Assembly (NCBI RefSeq): GCF_913063105.1
Contig: NZ_CAJXYQ010000002.1
Location: 186,001 to 250,000 of the forward strand
Length of the DNA: 64,000 nucleotides
Direction of reading: 5' to 3'
Source of the DNA: an uncultured Draconibacterium sp.
Lineage (GTDB): Bacteria; Bacteroidota; Bacteroidia; Bacteroidales; Prolixibacteraceae
Shown here in pieces: positions 1 to 7,506 of this stretch; positions within the stretch are counted from its first letter, which is position 1; every line of letters begins with the position of its first letter. The notes below the pieces were generated by a model that searched no databases, was not told the DNA's origin, and saw only the letters and a list, made by a program, of their open reading frames with translations. A program made the position numbers and the translations under genes.

Positions 1-38
1 CTCTTTCCGGTTTGCCCGGATTGAGGCTTTTTTTATTT

Positions 39-69
39 CCCCTCTTCGCATGCAGGAGAGGGGTTTTTT
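39..69 (+). terminator. Intrinsic terminator of an upstream gene
   Basis: A perfect 7-bp stem (CCCCTCT at 39-45, AGAGGGG at 57-63) is followed directly by six T. It probably ends a gene lying before the window. A smaller hairpin (TCCGG 6-10 / CCGGA 16-20) with a T-rich tail lies just before it. Confidence 0.75.
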
Positions 70-156
70 CAGAATCAGATTATTAGTAATGAGTTAATAG
101 TACCGAGTAAGGAGTGCACGGTACTTACAATTTTGAATGCAGAATTATAAGAATCG

Positions 157-209
157 AATTCTCACTACTCATTACACCAATCTCAATACTTAATACTCAC
201 TACTCAAAA
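157..209 (+). repeat. Degenerate CTCACTACTCATTAC leader repeat
   Basis: A low-complexity stretch built from units such as CTCACTACTCATTAC and ACTCACTACTC sits immediately before the start codon at 221. A related, more degraded stretch lies at about 85-115 in the opposite sense (AGTAATGAG). A similar run lies before the LOG gene (13025-13053), again oriented toward its gene. The function is unknown. Confidence 0.5.
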
Positions 210-220
210 TCTAAAAAATA

Positions 221-1357
221 ATGAGCGATAAAATTGTAATGATAAGCGGCTGCTACGACCTGTTGCATGCCGGCCATATAACCTTTTTTAAAACCGCTGC
301 ACAATATGGTAAAGTTCATGCCTACGTTGGACAAGACCAAAACATTAAATTGCTTAAAGGCAAAGCACCATATTTCTCGCAGGAAGAAAGAAAATATATG
401 GTTGGTGCGGTTCGCTATGTTGAAAAAGCAAATGTAGCTTCCGGATCGGGAATGCTTGATTTTGAACCGGATATGAAGGAGCTGAAACCCGATATTTTTG
501 TAGTTAACAGCGACGGGTTTACTGAAGGTAAAAAACGCATTTGCGAAGAAAATGGTGTAGAATTGCTTGTGCTCGAACGCATTCCGGAAGAAGGACTGCC
601 TGCACGGTCAAGCTCCAGCTCTAAAAAAGAATTAAAATTTCCGTACCGTGTTTGTTTGGCTGGTGGCTGGATGGATCAACCATGGGTTTCGGAGAAATGT
701 GCCGGCTCGGTGGTAGTGGCTCAAATGTATCCTACCATGGATTTTAACGACCGCTCGGGTATGGCAACAAGCTCACGAAAAGTAGCGCTTGAACTATGGG
801 GCGATGAATACCCTGATGGAGACCCCGTGCGTAACGCACAGTTGTTGTTTGGCGCCGAAAATCCTCCCGGATCAGAATACATTTCAGGTACACAAGACCA
901 TATTGGTTTATTGGTACCCGGTGTAACACGTATTGATTACGATGGAAAATACTGGCCAAATAACCTGGAAAATACCGTTGATCCTGAAACCTGCGAGTGG
1001 CTTTCATCAGTGCTTAATTTTGCACCACTTCAGCCTCGTCCGGAGGGTTATAATCCATTACTGAAAGAAAATCTTGATCCAAAAATTATTAAACGCCTTG
1101 GCGAGTCGGGGAAAGCTTGTTACGATGCTATTCTTAAAAAAGATGTAAAACAGTTGGGCGAATCAATGAAAGAATCGTTTATGTGTTGGAGCGAAATGCT
1201 ACCCTACACCGTGCCTGATTGGGTAATGGAAGAAATGCAAAGCAATTATTTCTCAAAATACTCGGGTGCTATAACATCGGGAAGTGGCGGTGGTTACATT
1301 GTTTTTCCATCGGAGGAACAGGTTGAAGGAACGATTAAGGTTAAAATCAGATTTTAA
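221..1357 (+). CDS. Nucleotidyltransferase / GHMP-kinase-like fusion protein
   Basis: A 378-residue cytoplasmic protein with two parts. Residues 1-135 look like a cytidylyltransferase-type Rossmann domain: HAGH at 16-19 is the HxGH nucleotide-binding motif, and RSSSSS at 129-134 lies where these enzymes carry their second, Ser/Thr-rich motif. Residues 140-378 resemble a GHMP-fold sugar kinase of the HddA type: PYRVCLAGGWMD (141-152), SGMATSS (179-185) in place of the usual GLGSSSA, GTQDH (223-227) and a glycine-rich SGAITSGSGGGY (348-359). The C-terminal part is short for a GHMP kinase, so activity is uncertain. Neighbouring manC, a fucose permease, a mutarotase and a fucosidase suggest a role in activating fucose or a related sugar, by analogy with the bifunctional Fkp enzyme. 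That is inference; Fkp itself has a different architecture and is much longer. Confidence 0.7.
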   Translation: MSDKIVMISGCYDLLHAGHITFFKTAAQYGKVHAYVGQDQNIKLLKGKAPYFSQEERKYMVGAVRYVEKANVASGSGMLDFEPDMKELKPDIFVVNSDGFTEGKKRICEENGVELLVLERIPEEGLPARSSSSSKKELKFPYRVCLAGGWMDQPWVSEKCAGSVVVAQMYPTMDFNDRSGMATSSRKVALELWGDEYPDGDPVRNAQLLFGAENPPGSEYISGTQDHIGLLVPGVTRIDYDGKYWPNNLENTVDPETCEWLSSVLNFAPLQPRPEGYNPLLKENLDPKIIKRLGESGKACYDAILKKDVKQLGESMKESFMCWSEMLPYTVPDWVMEEMQSNYFSKYSGAITSGSGGGYIVFPSEEQVEGTIKVKIRF

Positions 1358-1370
1358 TGTTATTTAAAAC

Positions 1371-1411
1371 CGACATGCCCCGGCGTGTCGCTGCAATTTA
1401 TTACATTGCAG
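1371..1411 (+). other. Two adjacent hairpins between the fusion gene and manC
   Basis: The first stem is CGACATGC (1371-1378) with GCGTGTCG (1383-1390), including one G-T wobble. The second is CTGCAAT (1391-1397) with ATTGCAG (1405-1411). No T-tract follows, so this is not a standard intrinsic terminator. It could be an mRNA-processing or attenuation element. Confidence 0.4.
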
Positions 1412-1510
1412 GTAAAAAACGATTTATTTAGTGTACCGTACAGGTAGCAAAAACCATTAATTTGGTTTAATAACTATTTGGTACATTCGAAAACAAACAA
1501 TTTAAATAAT

Positions 1511-2596
1511 ATGAAAGATTTGTACACCCTAATTATGGCTGGCGGTTCAGGAACACGATTTTGGCCACGAAGCAAAACTGTAAAACCAAAACAGTACCTG
1601 AATATATTTGGAGACGACTCTTTATTGCAAGACACAATAAAACGTTTTGCTACCTTTTCTGAAGAGGAAAAAATATATATTGTATCAAGTGCAACACAGG
1701 CAAAGGTGTTGGAAGAACAAACACCAATGCTGCCTAAAAACAACCTGATTTACGAACCTGTTGGACGGAATACTTTACCTTGTATTGGTTTGGCCGCCAT
1801 GTTTGCCGAACGCGAAAATCCGGACGGGATTATGGTTGTTTCTCCTTCAGATCATCTTATAAAAAATAATTCGCTTTTTAAAGACACCGTACTGGCGGCC
1901 GCAAAAATTGCCGACGAAAAGGATGGAATTGTAACCATTGGAATCACTCCAACTTATGCAGCAACCGGATATGGTTATGTACAAACAGCAGACAACATAA
2001 CCGGAACTGAAAAGATAAAGCAGTTTAAAGTTGAACGTTTTGTGGAGAAACCAGATGAAGCGACGGCCACAAAATACCTGCAAGAGGGTGGTTTCTACTG
2101 GAATAGTGGATTATTTGTATTTAAGGTATCCGTGTTTCTGAAAGCAGTTGAAGAGTTTGCTCCTGAATTATACTCGGATTTAAGAAAAATTCAGGCCGAA
2201 TTTGGAAAAGACAGCTACGAGCAAACCCTTGATACCATTTACCGGGCAGTTGAAAGTATTTCGGTTGACTATGGTATAATGGAGCATGCAAAAAATATTT
2301 ACCTGGTTGAAGGAAACTTTGATTGGAACGACCTGGGCAGCTGGGAATCGGTATACCTTGCTGACGAAAAGAAAGACGAAAACGGTAATGCAGGTTCGGG
2401 CGATACCATGTTTCTTGATACAAAAAACTCTTATGTGTATGCCGAAGATGATAATGTTGTGGCAGTAGTTGGAATGGAAGACGTTATTGTAGTAAAAGAC
2501 GGAAACACAACATTAGTTTGTAAACGCGAAAATGCTGAAGACATCAAAAAAATAGTAGAACAACTAAAAGCAGATAACAAATCACAATACTTATAA
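1511..2596 (+). CDS. manC: Mannose-1-phosphate guanylyltransferase
   Basis: A 361-residue enzyme that makes GDP-mannose from mannose-1-phosphate and GTP. GDP-mannose is the precursor of GDP-fucose and of mannosylated surface glycans. The N-terminal signature GGSGTRFWPRS (residues 11-21) is the nucleotidyltransferase P-loop-like motif of the ManC/GMP family. VEKPD and the FYWNSGLFVF segment are also typical. The length fits the single-domain type, without the fused phosphomannose isomerase seen in long ManC proteins. An in-frame ATG 33 bases upstream (1478) would add 11 residues ahead of the conserved start, so the ATG at 1511 is preferred. The gene ends just before a strong terminator. Confidence 0.92.
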   Translation: MKDLYTLIMAGGSGTRFWPRSKTVKPKQYLNIFGDDSLLQDTIKRFATFSEEEKIYIVSSATQAKVLEEQTPMLPKNNLIYEPVGRNTLPCIGLAAMFAERENPDGIMVVSPSDHLIKNNSLFKDTVLAAAKIADEKDGIVTIGITPTYAATGYGYVQTADNITGTEKIKQFKVERFVEKPDEATATKYLQEGGFYWNSGLFVFKVSVFLKAVEEFAPELYSDLRKIQAEFGKDSYEQTLDTIYRAVESISVDYGIMEHAKNIYLVEGNFDWNDLGSWESVYLADEKKDENGNAGSGDTMFLDTKNSYVYAEDDNVVAVVGMEDVIVVKDGNTTLVCKRENAEDIKKIVEQLKADNKSQYL

Positions 2597-2606
2597 CTTA
2601 CAAAAT

Positions 2607-2656
2607 GTTCGGGTTTAGCTGAAGTTTATACCTCAGTTGAATCCGGACTTTATTTT
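2607..2656 (+). terminator. Terminator between manC and fucP
   Basis: The left arm is 2607-2622 and the right arm 2633-2648. They form 16 pairs including four G-T wobbles, with a 10-base loop, followed by TTTATTTT. It lies 11 bases after the manC stop, so fucP probably has its own promoter or depends on read-through. Confidence 0.7.
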
Positions 2657-2715
2657 CATCCAAACACAATGCGAACTAATCAATAGCTTAATAACCAGTT
2701 TAACTAATTAAAAAA

Positions 2716-4014
2716 ATGAACGACCTAAAAAAGATTGTAGTCGAGCGTAAAGTGTTGGTTCCCTTTGTTCTGATAACCAGTATTTTTGCGCTTTGGGGGT
2801 TTGCAAACGATTTAACAAACCCAATGGTTGCGGCATTTAAAACCGTAATGGAAATATCAAATGCCAAAGCAGCATTGGTACAGGCAGCTTTTTACGGCGG
2901 CTACGCAACTATGGCTATTCCTGCAGCCCTCATCATCAAAAAATATTCATACAAACTAGGTATAATTATCGGTTTGGCCCTTTATGCCGTGGGTGCTTTG
3001 TTGTTTTTTCCGGCGGCGCAGTACGAAATGTTTGGTTTCTTTTTGGTATCGCTTTACATTTTAACTTTTGGCCTTGCTTTTCTTGAAACTACAGCCAATC
3101 CATATATTTTGTCAATGGGCGACCCAGCAACCTCAACGCGGCGTTTAAATTTGGCGCAATCGTTTAATCCAATGGGGTCGCTAATGGGAATGATCGTAGC
3201 CTCGCAGGTTGTGCTTCCGGCCCTGGTTTCCGATGAACGTGATGAGGCGGGAAATCTGTTATTCGATTCGTTGGGAGCAGCAGAAAAAGCGGCTATCCGA
3301 ACCCAGGATTTGGCAACAATTCGCGACCCTTACGTTATTCTTGGCTTTGTGGTTATACTAATGCTGGTAGTTATTGCTGTGGCAAAGATGCCTAAACGCG
3401 AAAGTGCCGACCACGAAATTCACGCCTTGGATTCGTTTAAACGACTAATAAGTAATAAAATTTACCGCGAAGGAGTACTTGCACAGGTATTTTATGTTGG
3501 CGCACAAATTATGTGCTGGACATTTATTATTCAATATGCCGATAACCTGGGTATTTCAAAAGCAGAAGCCCAACGCTATAACATTGTTGCCATGGTGCTT
3601 TTTTTAAGTAGCCGTTTTATAAGTACAGCTTTAATGAAATATTTAAATGCGCGTTTAATGCTGTTTATTTTTGCCGTTGGAGGCATGTGTACCATTGCTG
3701 GTGTAATTGTTATTCAGGGAATGATGGGACTGTACCTACTGGTAGCTACTTCGGCCTTTATGTCTCTTATGTTTCCAACTATTTACGGTATTGCCCTTGA
3801 AGATATTGGCGACGATGCTACACTTGGCGCAGCCGGCCTTGTAATGGCAATTGTTGGCGGAGCTTTAATGCCGCCTTTACAAGGCCTAATTATCGACCAG
3901 GGAACAATTGGCCCGCTTCCTGCCGTTAATTTCTCGTTTATTCTTCCGTTAATTTGCTTTGTAGTTATTGCAATATACGGACGCAGGTCGTACAAGGCGC
4001 TAAAAATTAATTAA
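2716..4014 (+). CDS. fucP: L-fucose:H+ symporter, FucP-type MFS permease
   Basis: A 432-residue inner-membrane transporter of the major facilitator superfamily with about 12 hydrophobic segments. The start (FALWGFANDLTNPMV) and the segment TFGLAFLETTANPYI are characteristic of the FucP/GlcP sugar:proton symporter group, which imports L-fucose, glucose or galactose. The neighbouring alpha-fucosidase and mutarotase point to L-fucose. Terminators lie on both sides, so the gene is probably monocistronic. Confidence 0.88.
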   Translation: MNDLKKIVVERKVLVPFVLITSIFALWGFANDLTNPMVAAFKTVMEISNAKAALVQAAFYGGYATMAIPAALIIKKYSYKLGIIIGLALYAVGALLFFPAAQYEMFGFFLVSLYILTFGLAFLETTANPYILSMGDPATSTRRLNLAQSFNPMGSLMGMIVASQVVLPALVSDERDEAGNLLFDSLGAAEKAAIRTQDLATIRDPYVILGFVVILMLVVIAVAKMPKRESADHEIHALDSFKRLISNKIYREGVLAQVFYVGAQIMCWTFIIQYADNLGISKAEAQRYNIVAMVLFLSSRFISTALMKYLNARLMLFIFAVGGMCTIAGVIVIQGMMGLYLLVATSAFMSLMFPTIYGIALEDIGDDATLGAAGLVMAIVGGALMPPLQGLIIDQGTIGPLPAVNFSFILPLICFVVIAIYGRRSYKALKIN

Positions 4015-4027
4015 GAAAAATCGAAAT

Positions 4028-4077
4028 AGAACCTGATACGGGATTCATTTTTAGCCAAGGTATCAGGTTCTTTTATT
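4028..4077 (+). terminator. Terminator after fucP
   Basis: A perfect 11-bp stem, GAACCTGATAC (4029-4039) with GTATCAGGTTC (4060-4070), is followed by TTTTATT. The loop is 20 bases. Confidence 0.8.
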
Positions 4078-4120
4078 CAACTCCAATTTGCAAAAGCATT
4101 ACCAAGAAAATTAAAACCGA

Positions 4121-4468
4121 ATGGAACAAAAAAGATATTGTAAAGCATTAAAGCTCGAAGATGATAAGCAATTAATTGAAGCGTATAAAAAAGTTCATGC
4201 ACCCGGTGCGGCATGGCCCGAAATTACTCAGGGCATGCGTGATGTGGGTATAGTTGATATGGAAATCTATCTTTTGGGTACTCAGCTGTTTATGATAATG
4301 GATACGGTGCCCGATTTTGATCATGATTCGGCAATGAAAGAACTGGCAACCAAGCCGCGTCAGTCGGAATGGGAAGCATATGTTTCGCGTTTTCAGAAAA
4401 CCAGTGCTGAGGCTTCAGCCGATGAGAAGTGGCAACTCATGGAACGCATCTATAAAATGGGCTTATAA
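4121..4468 (+). CDS. L-fucose/L-rhamnose mutarotase, RhaU family
   Basis: A 115-residue cytoplasmic protein of the small ferredoxin-like-fold mutarotase family (formerly DUF718). These enzymes interconvert the alpha and beta anomers of L-rhamnose or L-fucose. The family pattern is visible: RYCKALKLED at the start, KKVHAPGAAWPEI near residues 24-36 with the conserved His and Trp, the segment IVDMEIYLLGTQLFM, and a conserved tryptophan in SEWEAYVSRFQ. The length is normal for the family. Its place between fucP and the fucosidase argues for fucose as the substrate, though sequence alone cannot separate fucose from rhamnose. Confidence 0.85.
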   Translation: MEQKRYCKALKLEDDKQLIEAYKKVHAPGAAWPEITQGMRDVGIVDMEIYLLGTQLFMIMDTVPDFDHDSAMKELATKPRQSEWEAYVSRFQKTSAEASADEKWQLMERIYKMGL

Positions 4469-4568
4469 CCTGACCAGGCTATGCTCGCCCGTTTTCTTAC
4501 TCAATAATATACTGACAAAAACAACGCGCCTTAATACCAATTATTTATAACCAACAAAAACCTAAAAA

Positions 4569-6110
4569 ATGAAAATCTTTTCGTTGTTAGCAGCTATTGT
4601 ATTGCTTTTAGGATGTGTTTCATCTTCCAAAAAAACAATCGAAGAACAAAAACCTCTGAAGTACCAGGAAAACTGGGAATCGTTGGCTAAACACAACGAA
4701 GAACCCGAGTGGTTTCAGGATGCTAAATTAGGAATTTACTTTCATTGGGGAATCTATTCTGTTCCGGCCTTTGGTAACGAGTGGTATCCGCGATGGATGC
4801 ATTTTGAGGGAACAAAAGAATACCAGCACCATTTGGAAACTTATGGTCATCCTTCGGAATTTGGTTACCATAATTTCGCAGAACTTTTTAAAGCCGAACA
4901 TTTCAATGCTGAAGAGTGGGCAACATTATTCGAAAAAGCAGGTGCCCGTTTTGCCGGCCCGGTTGCCGAACACCACGATGGTTATTCGATGTGGGATAGT
5001 GAAATCACACCCTGGAATACCAAAGACACTGGCCCTGGCCGCGATATAACCGGAGAACTGGAAAAAGCCATTAAAGGTAAAGGCATGAAATTTATTACAA
5101 CATTTCATCATGCCAAACAATTACAGCGTTACAAAGGTAAAGAGGCAGAGGAGATTGCTAATAATAAAGATAATTCTCGCGGAGCATTCCGTCACAGTCA
5201 TTATCCTTTGTTTGATGGTATGCCACCTACTGTCGACGATAAGAAACTGAATTATTTGTACGGAAATATCCCCGAAGACGAATGGAATGAAAAAGTGTGG
5301 TTTGGAAAACTTAAAGAGGTTATTGATAAGTATCAGCCTGATATCATTTGGTTTGATTCGTGGCTGGATCAGGTACCTGAAAACTACCGCCAAAAGTTTT
5401 GTGCTTATTACCTGAACGAAGCTGAAAAATGGGGCAGGGAAGTGGTTATTGTGCGCAAACAAAACGATCTGCCTTTAGAATGTTCTGTTGATGATTTAGA
5501 GAAATCGAGAAAAAACAAGCTCGAAGAAAAATCGTGGATGACCGATGAAACTGTATCAACCGGTAGCTGGTGTTACACGCAGGATTTAAAAATTAAACCG
5601 GCAGCCGACTTGCTTCATGTGCTCATCGATATCGTGAGTAAAAATGGGGTATTGTTGCTCAATATATCGCCTAAAGCTGATGGTACAATTCCTGCTGATC
5701 AGCAAGAAGTATTGTTAAAAATGGGCAGGTGGTTGGAAAACTATGGCGAGGCCATTTACGGCACCAGACCCTGGTATACTTTTGGCGAAGGACCAACAAA
5801 AGAACCGGAAGGCCATTTTAAAAACCATGCCGCCTTTTTAAAAATTAAATATTCGGAAAATGACGTGCGTTATACCACCAACAACGGCAATGTTTACGCC
5901 ACCATACTGGGATGGCCAGGTGCAAACAAGGAGGTTTTGTTTGAGGCTTTCTCGAAAAATGAGTGGCAAAATGCCAAAGCCATTAAAAATGTTAGCCTGC
6001 TGGGATGTAACGAAACCATCGATTTTGAACTTAGCGATACCGGTTTGAAAGTTAAAACTCCTACCCAATCTGTTGATGATATGGCCATTGTTTTTAAAAT
6101 AGAATTTTAA
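4569..6110 (+). CDS. Alpha-L-fucosidase lipoprotein, GH29
   Basis: A 513-residue exported glycosidase. The N-terminus is a lipoprotein signal peptide with the lipobox LLLGC (lipidated Cys16), so the enzyme is probably membrane-anchored in the periplasm or at the surface. GH29 marks are YFHWGIYSVPAFGNEWYPRWM (about 58-77), AEHHDGYSMW (133-142) and IIWFDSW (259-265), in which Asp263 is the expected catalytic nucleophile. GVLLLNISPKADG is the conserved family segment further on. A C-terminal beta-sandwich-like part follows. It releases terminal L-fucose from glycans, supplying the adjacent permease and mutarotase. An intrinsic terminator follows the gene. Confidence 0.93.
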   Translation: MKIFSLLAAIVLLLGCVSSSKKTIEEQKPLKYQENWESLAKHNEEPEWFQDAKLGIYFHWGIYSVPAFGNEWYPRWMHFEGTKEYQHHLETYGHPSEFGYHNFAELFKAEHFNAEEWATLFEKAGARFAGPVAEHHDGYSMWDSEITPWNTKDTGPGRDITGELEKAIKGKGMKFITTFHHAKQLQRYKGKEAEEIANNKDNSRGAFRHSHYPLFDGMPPTVDDKKLNYLYGNIPEDEWNEKVWFGKLKEVIDKYQPDIIWFDSWLDQVPENYRQKFCAYYLNEAEKWGREVVIVRKQNDLPLECSVDDLEKSRKNKLEEKSWMTDETVSTGSWCYTQDLKIKPAADLLHVLIDIVSKNGVLLLNISPKADGTIPADQQEVLLKMGRWLENYGEAIYGTRPWYTFGEGPTKEPEGHFKNHAAFLKIKYSENDVRYTTNNGNVYATILGWPGANKEVLFEAFSKNEWQNAKAIKNVSLLGCNETIDFELSDTGLKVKTPTQSVDDMAIVFKIEF

Positions 6111-6133
6111 GAAAAATACCTTACAGTAAATGT

Positions 6134-6166
6134 AAGCCACCTCAGTTATTTGGGGTGGCTTTTTTT
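6134..6166 (+). terminator. Terminator after the fucosidase gene
   Basis: The stem is AAGCCACCTC (6134-6143) with GGGGTGGCTT (6152-6161), including one wobble, with an 8-base loop and seven T. It closes the fucose block. The ATG at 6150 of the following reading frame lies inside this hairpin. Confidence 0.88.
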
Positions 6167-6224
6167 GTTAAAACAAATGCCGTTTTTATATGTTTCTATA
6201 TTTTCAAACCCAAAGAATCAACGA

Positions 6225-7478
6225 ATGAATGCATATCTGTTTTTAATTGGCCTCTGCGTAATTGTTATTATATCATTTTTCACCAATATTCTTGGTAAAA
6301 AGACCAAAGTTCCCAGTGTTTTACTTTTAATTATTTTGGGTGTTGGAATTCAGCAATTGTTGCATTATTTTAAAATGGAACCCGATTATTCGCAAACCCT
6401 TGAAATATTGGGAATTGTTGGCTTAATAATGATTGTGCTGGAGGCTGCTCTTGATTTGGAGCTAAAACGGGAAAAATGGCCAATTATATGGAAATCATTC
6501 ACCATTGCAACACTTTCGTTGGCGTTTACATCAGTTTCAATCTCGTTTATCATTTTACTTTTTATCCCCGAGCTTGAATTTATTTCGGCTTATGTTTACG
6601 CATTGCCCTTGTCGATTCTGAGTAGTGCGATTATTATTCCAAGTGTGTCGCATTTGTCGGAGTATAACCGGGAATTTCTGATTTACGAAAGTACCTTTTC
6701 TGATATTTTGGGAATCATGATTTTTTATATGATTATAGAAAATTTGCATGTTGAGGGCATGCGACAACTTACCCTGGTAATTAGTAGTAATATTTTTATT
6801 ACCCTCGTTATCTCTGTAATTCTGAGTTATTTGTTGTTGTACATCATACAAAGTATCAGGGGGAAAGCAAAATTTTTCCTCTTTCTGGCCGTATTGGTAT
6901 TGTTGTATTCCGTTGGAAAATTATTTCATCTTTCATCACTCATCATCATATTAATGTTTGGCTTGCTGTTGCGCAACCACACTGTACTGCTTTTTGGTCG
7001 TTTAAAAAAGTGGTTAAGCGATTCGCGTGTCGACAGTGTTTTCGATCAGTTTAAAATGATTACTGAAGAAACATCATTCCTGGTGCGCACCTTCTTTTTC
7101 GTGGTTTTCGGAATTAGTTTACCATTGACTAGCTTAATCAGTTGGCGGGTATGGTCAATTAGTCTTATATTTTTGGTTATTTCATACCTTGTTCGCTACC
7201 TGCTTTACTTTTCAGTAGAACAGAAGAATACCATGCCACAAACCTGGTTAGCCCCCCGCGGATTAATATCAATTTTATTGTTTTTTGCTATTCCCGAATC
7301 GCTAAGGATTAACGGATTTCAAAAGGGAATTTTGTTTGTGGTAATTATTGTTACCAATATCATCATGGGATGGGCATTGGTACTGACAGGTAGAAAATCG
7401 TCGGGTCGTGCTGAAAATGAATCTACTTCTTCAACCCAATTGGAAGCTGACGGTAAAGTGAAGGAAATTCCGCTCTAA
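6225..7478 (+). CDS. Cation:proton antiporter, CPA1/NhaP-like
   Basis: A 417-residue inner-membrane protein with about 12 hydrophobic segments and a short polar tail of roughly 30 residues. It fits the monovalent cation:proton antiporter superfamily (sodium/hydrogen exchanger fold). Supporting features are the early glycine-rich helix, the acidic segment VLEAALDLELKR around residue 70, and LAPRGLISILLFFAIP late in the protein, which resembles the APRG motif of this superfamily. The reading frame extends upstream to 6150, but that ATG lies in the preceding terminator. The ATG at 6225 begins a normal hydrophobic N-terminus and is preferred. The transported ion cannot be read from the sequence. 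Confidence 0.75.
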   Translation: MNAYLFLIGLCVIVIISFFTNILGKKTKVPSVLLLIILGVGIQQLLHYFKMEPDYSQTLEILGIVGLIMIVLEAALDLELKREKWPIIWKSFTIATLSLAFTSVSISFIILLFIPELEFISAYVYALPLSILSSAIIIPSVSHLSEYNREFLIYESTFSDILGIMIFYMIIENLHVEGMRQLTLVISSNIFITLVISVILSYLLLYIIQSIRGKAKFFLFLAVLVLLYSVGKLFHLSSLIIILMFGLLLRNHTVLLFGRLKKWLSDSRVDSVFDQFKMITEETSFLVRTFFFVVFGISLPLTSLISWRVWSISLIFLVISYLVRYLLYFSVEQKNTMPQTWLAPRGLISILLFFAIPESLRINGFQKGILFVVIIVTNIIMGWALVLTGRKSSGRAENESTSSTQLEADGKVKEIPL

Positions 7479-7506
7479 AACTTTTAGGCGGTAACCTTTT
7501 ATTTTA

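Noticed and set aside
6150-6224. Upstream ATG extension of the antiporter gene
   Set aside because: It lies inside the fucosidase terminator hairpin and adds a stretch unlike the family N-terminus; the ATG at 6225 fits better.
7470-7491. CCGC-T-CTAAAA / TTTTAG-GCGG palindrome across the antiporter stop codon
   Set aside because: It has a bulge and almost no loop, and the following T-rich stretch is weak; not convincing as a terminator.
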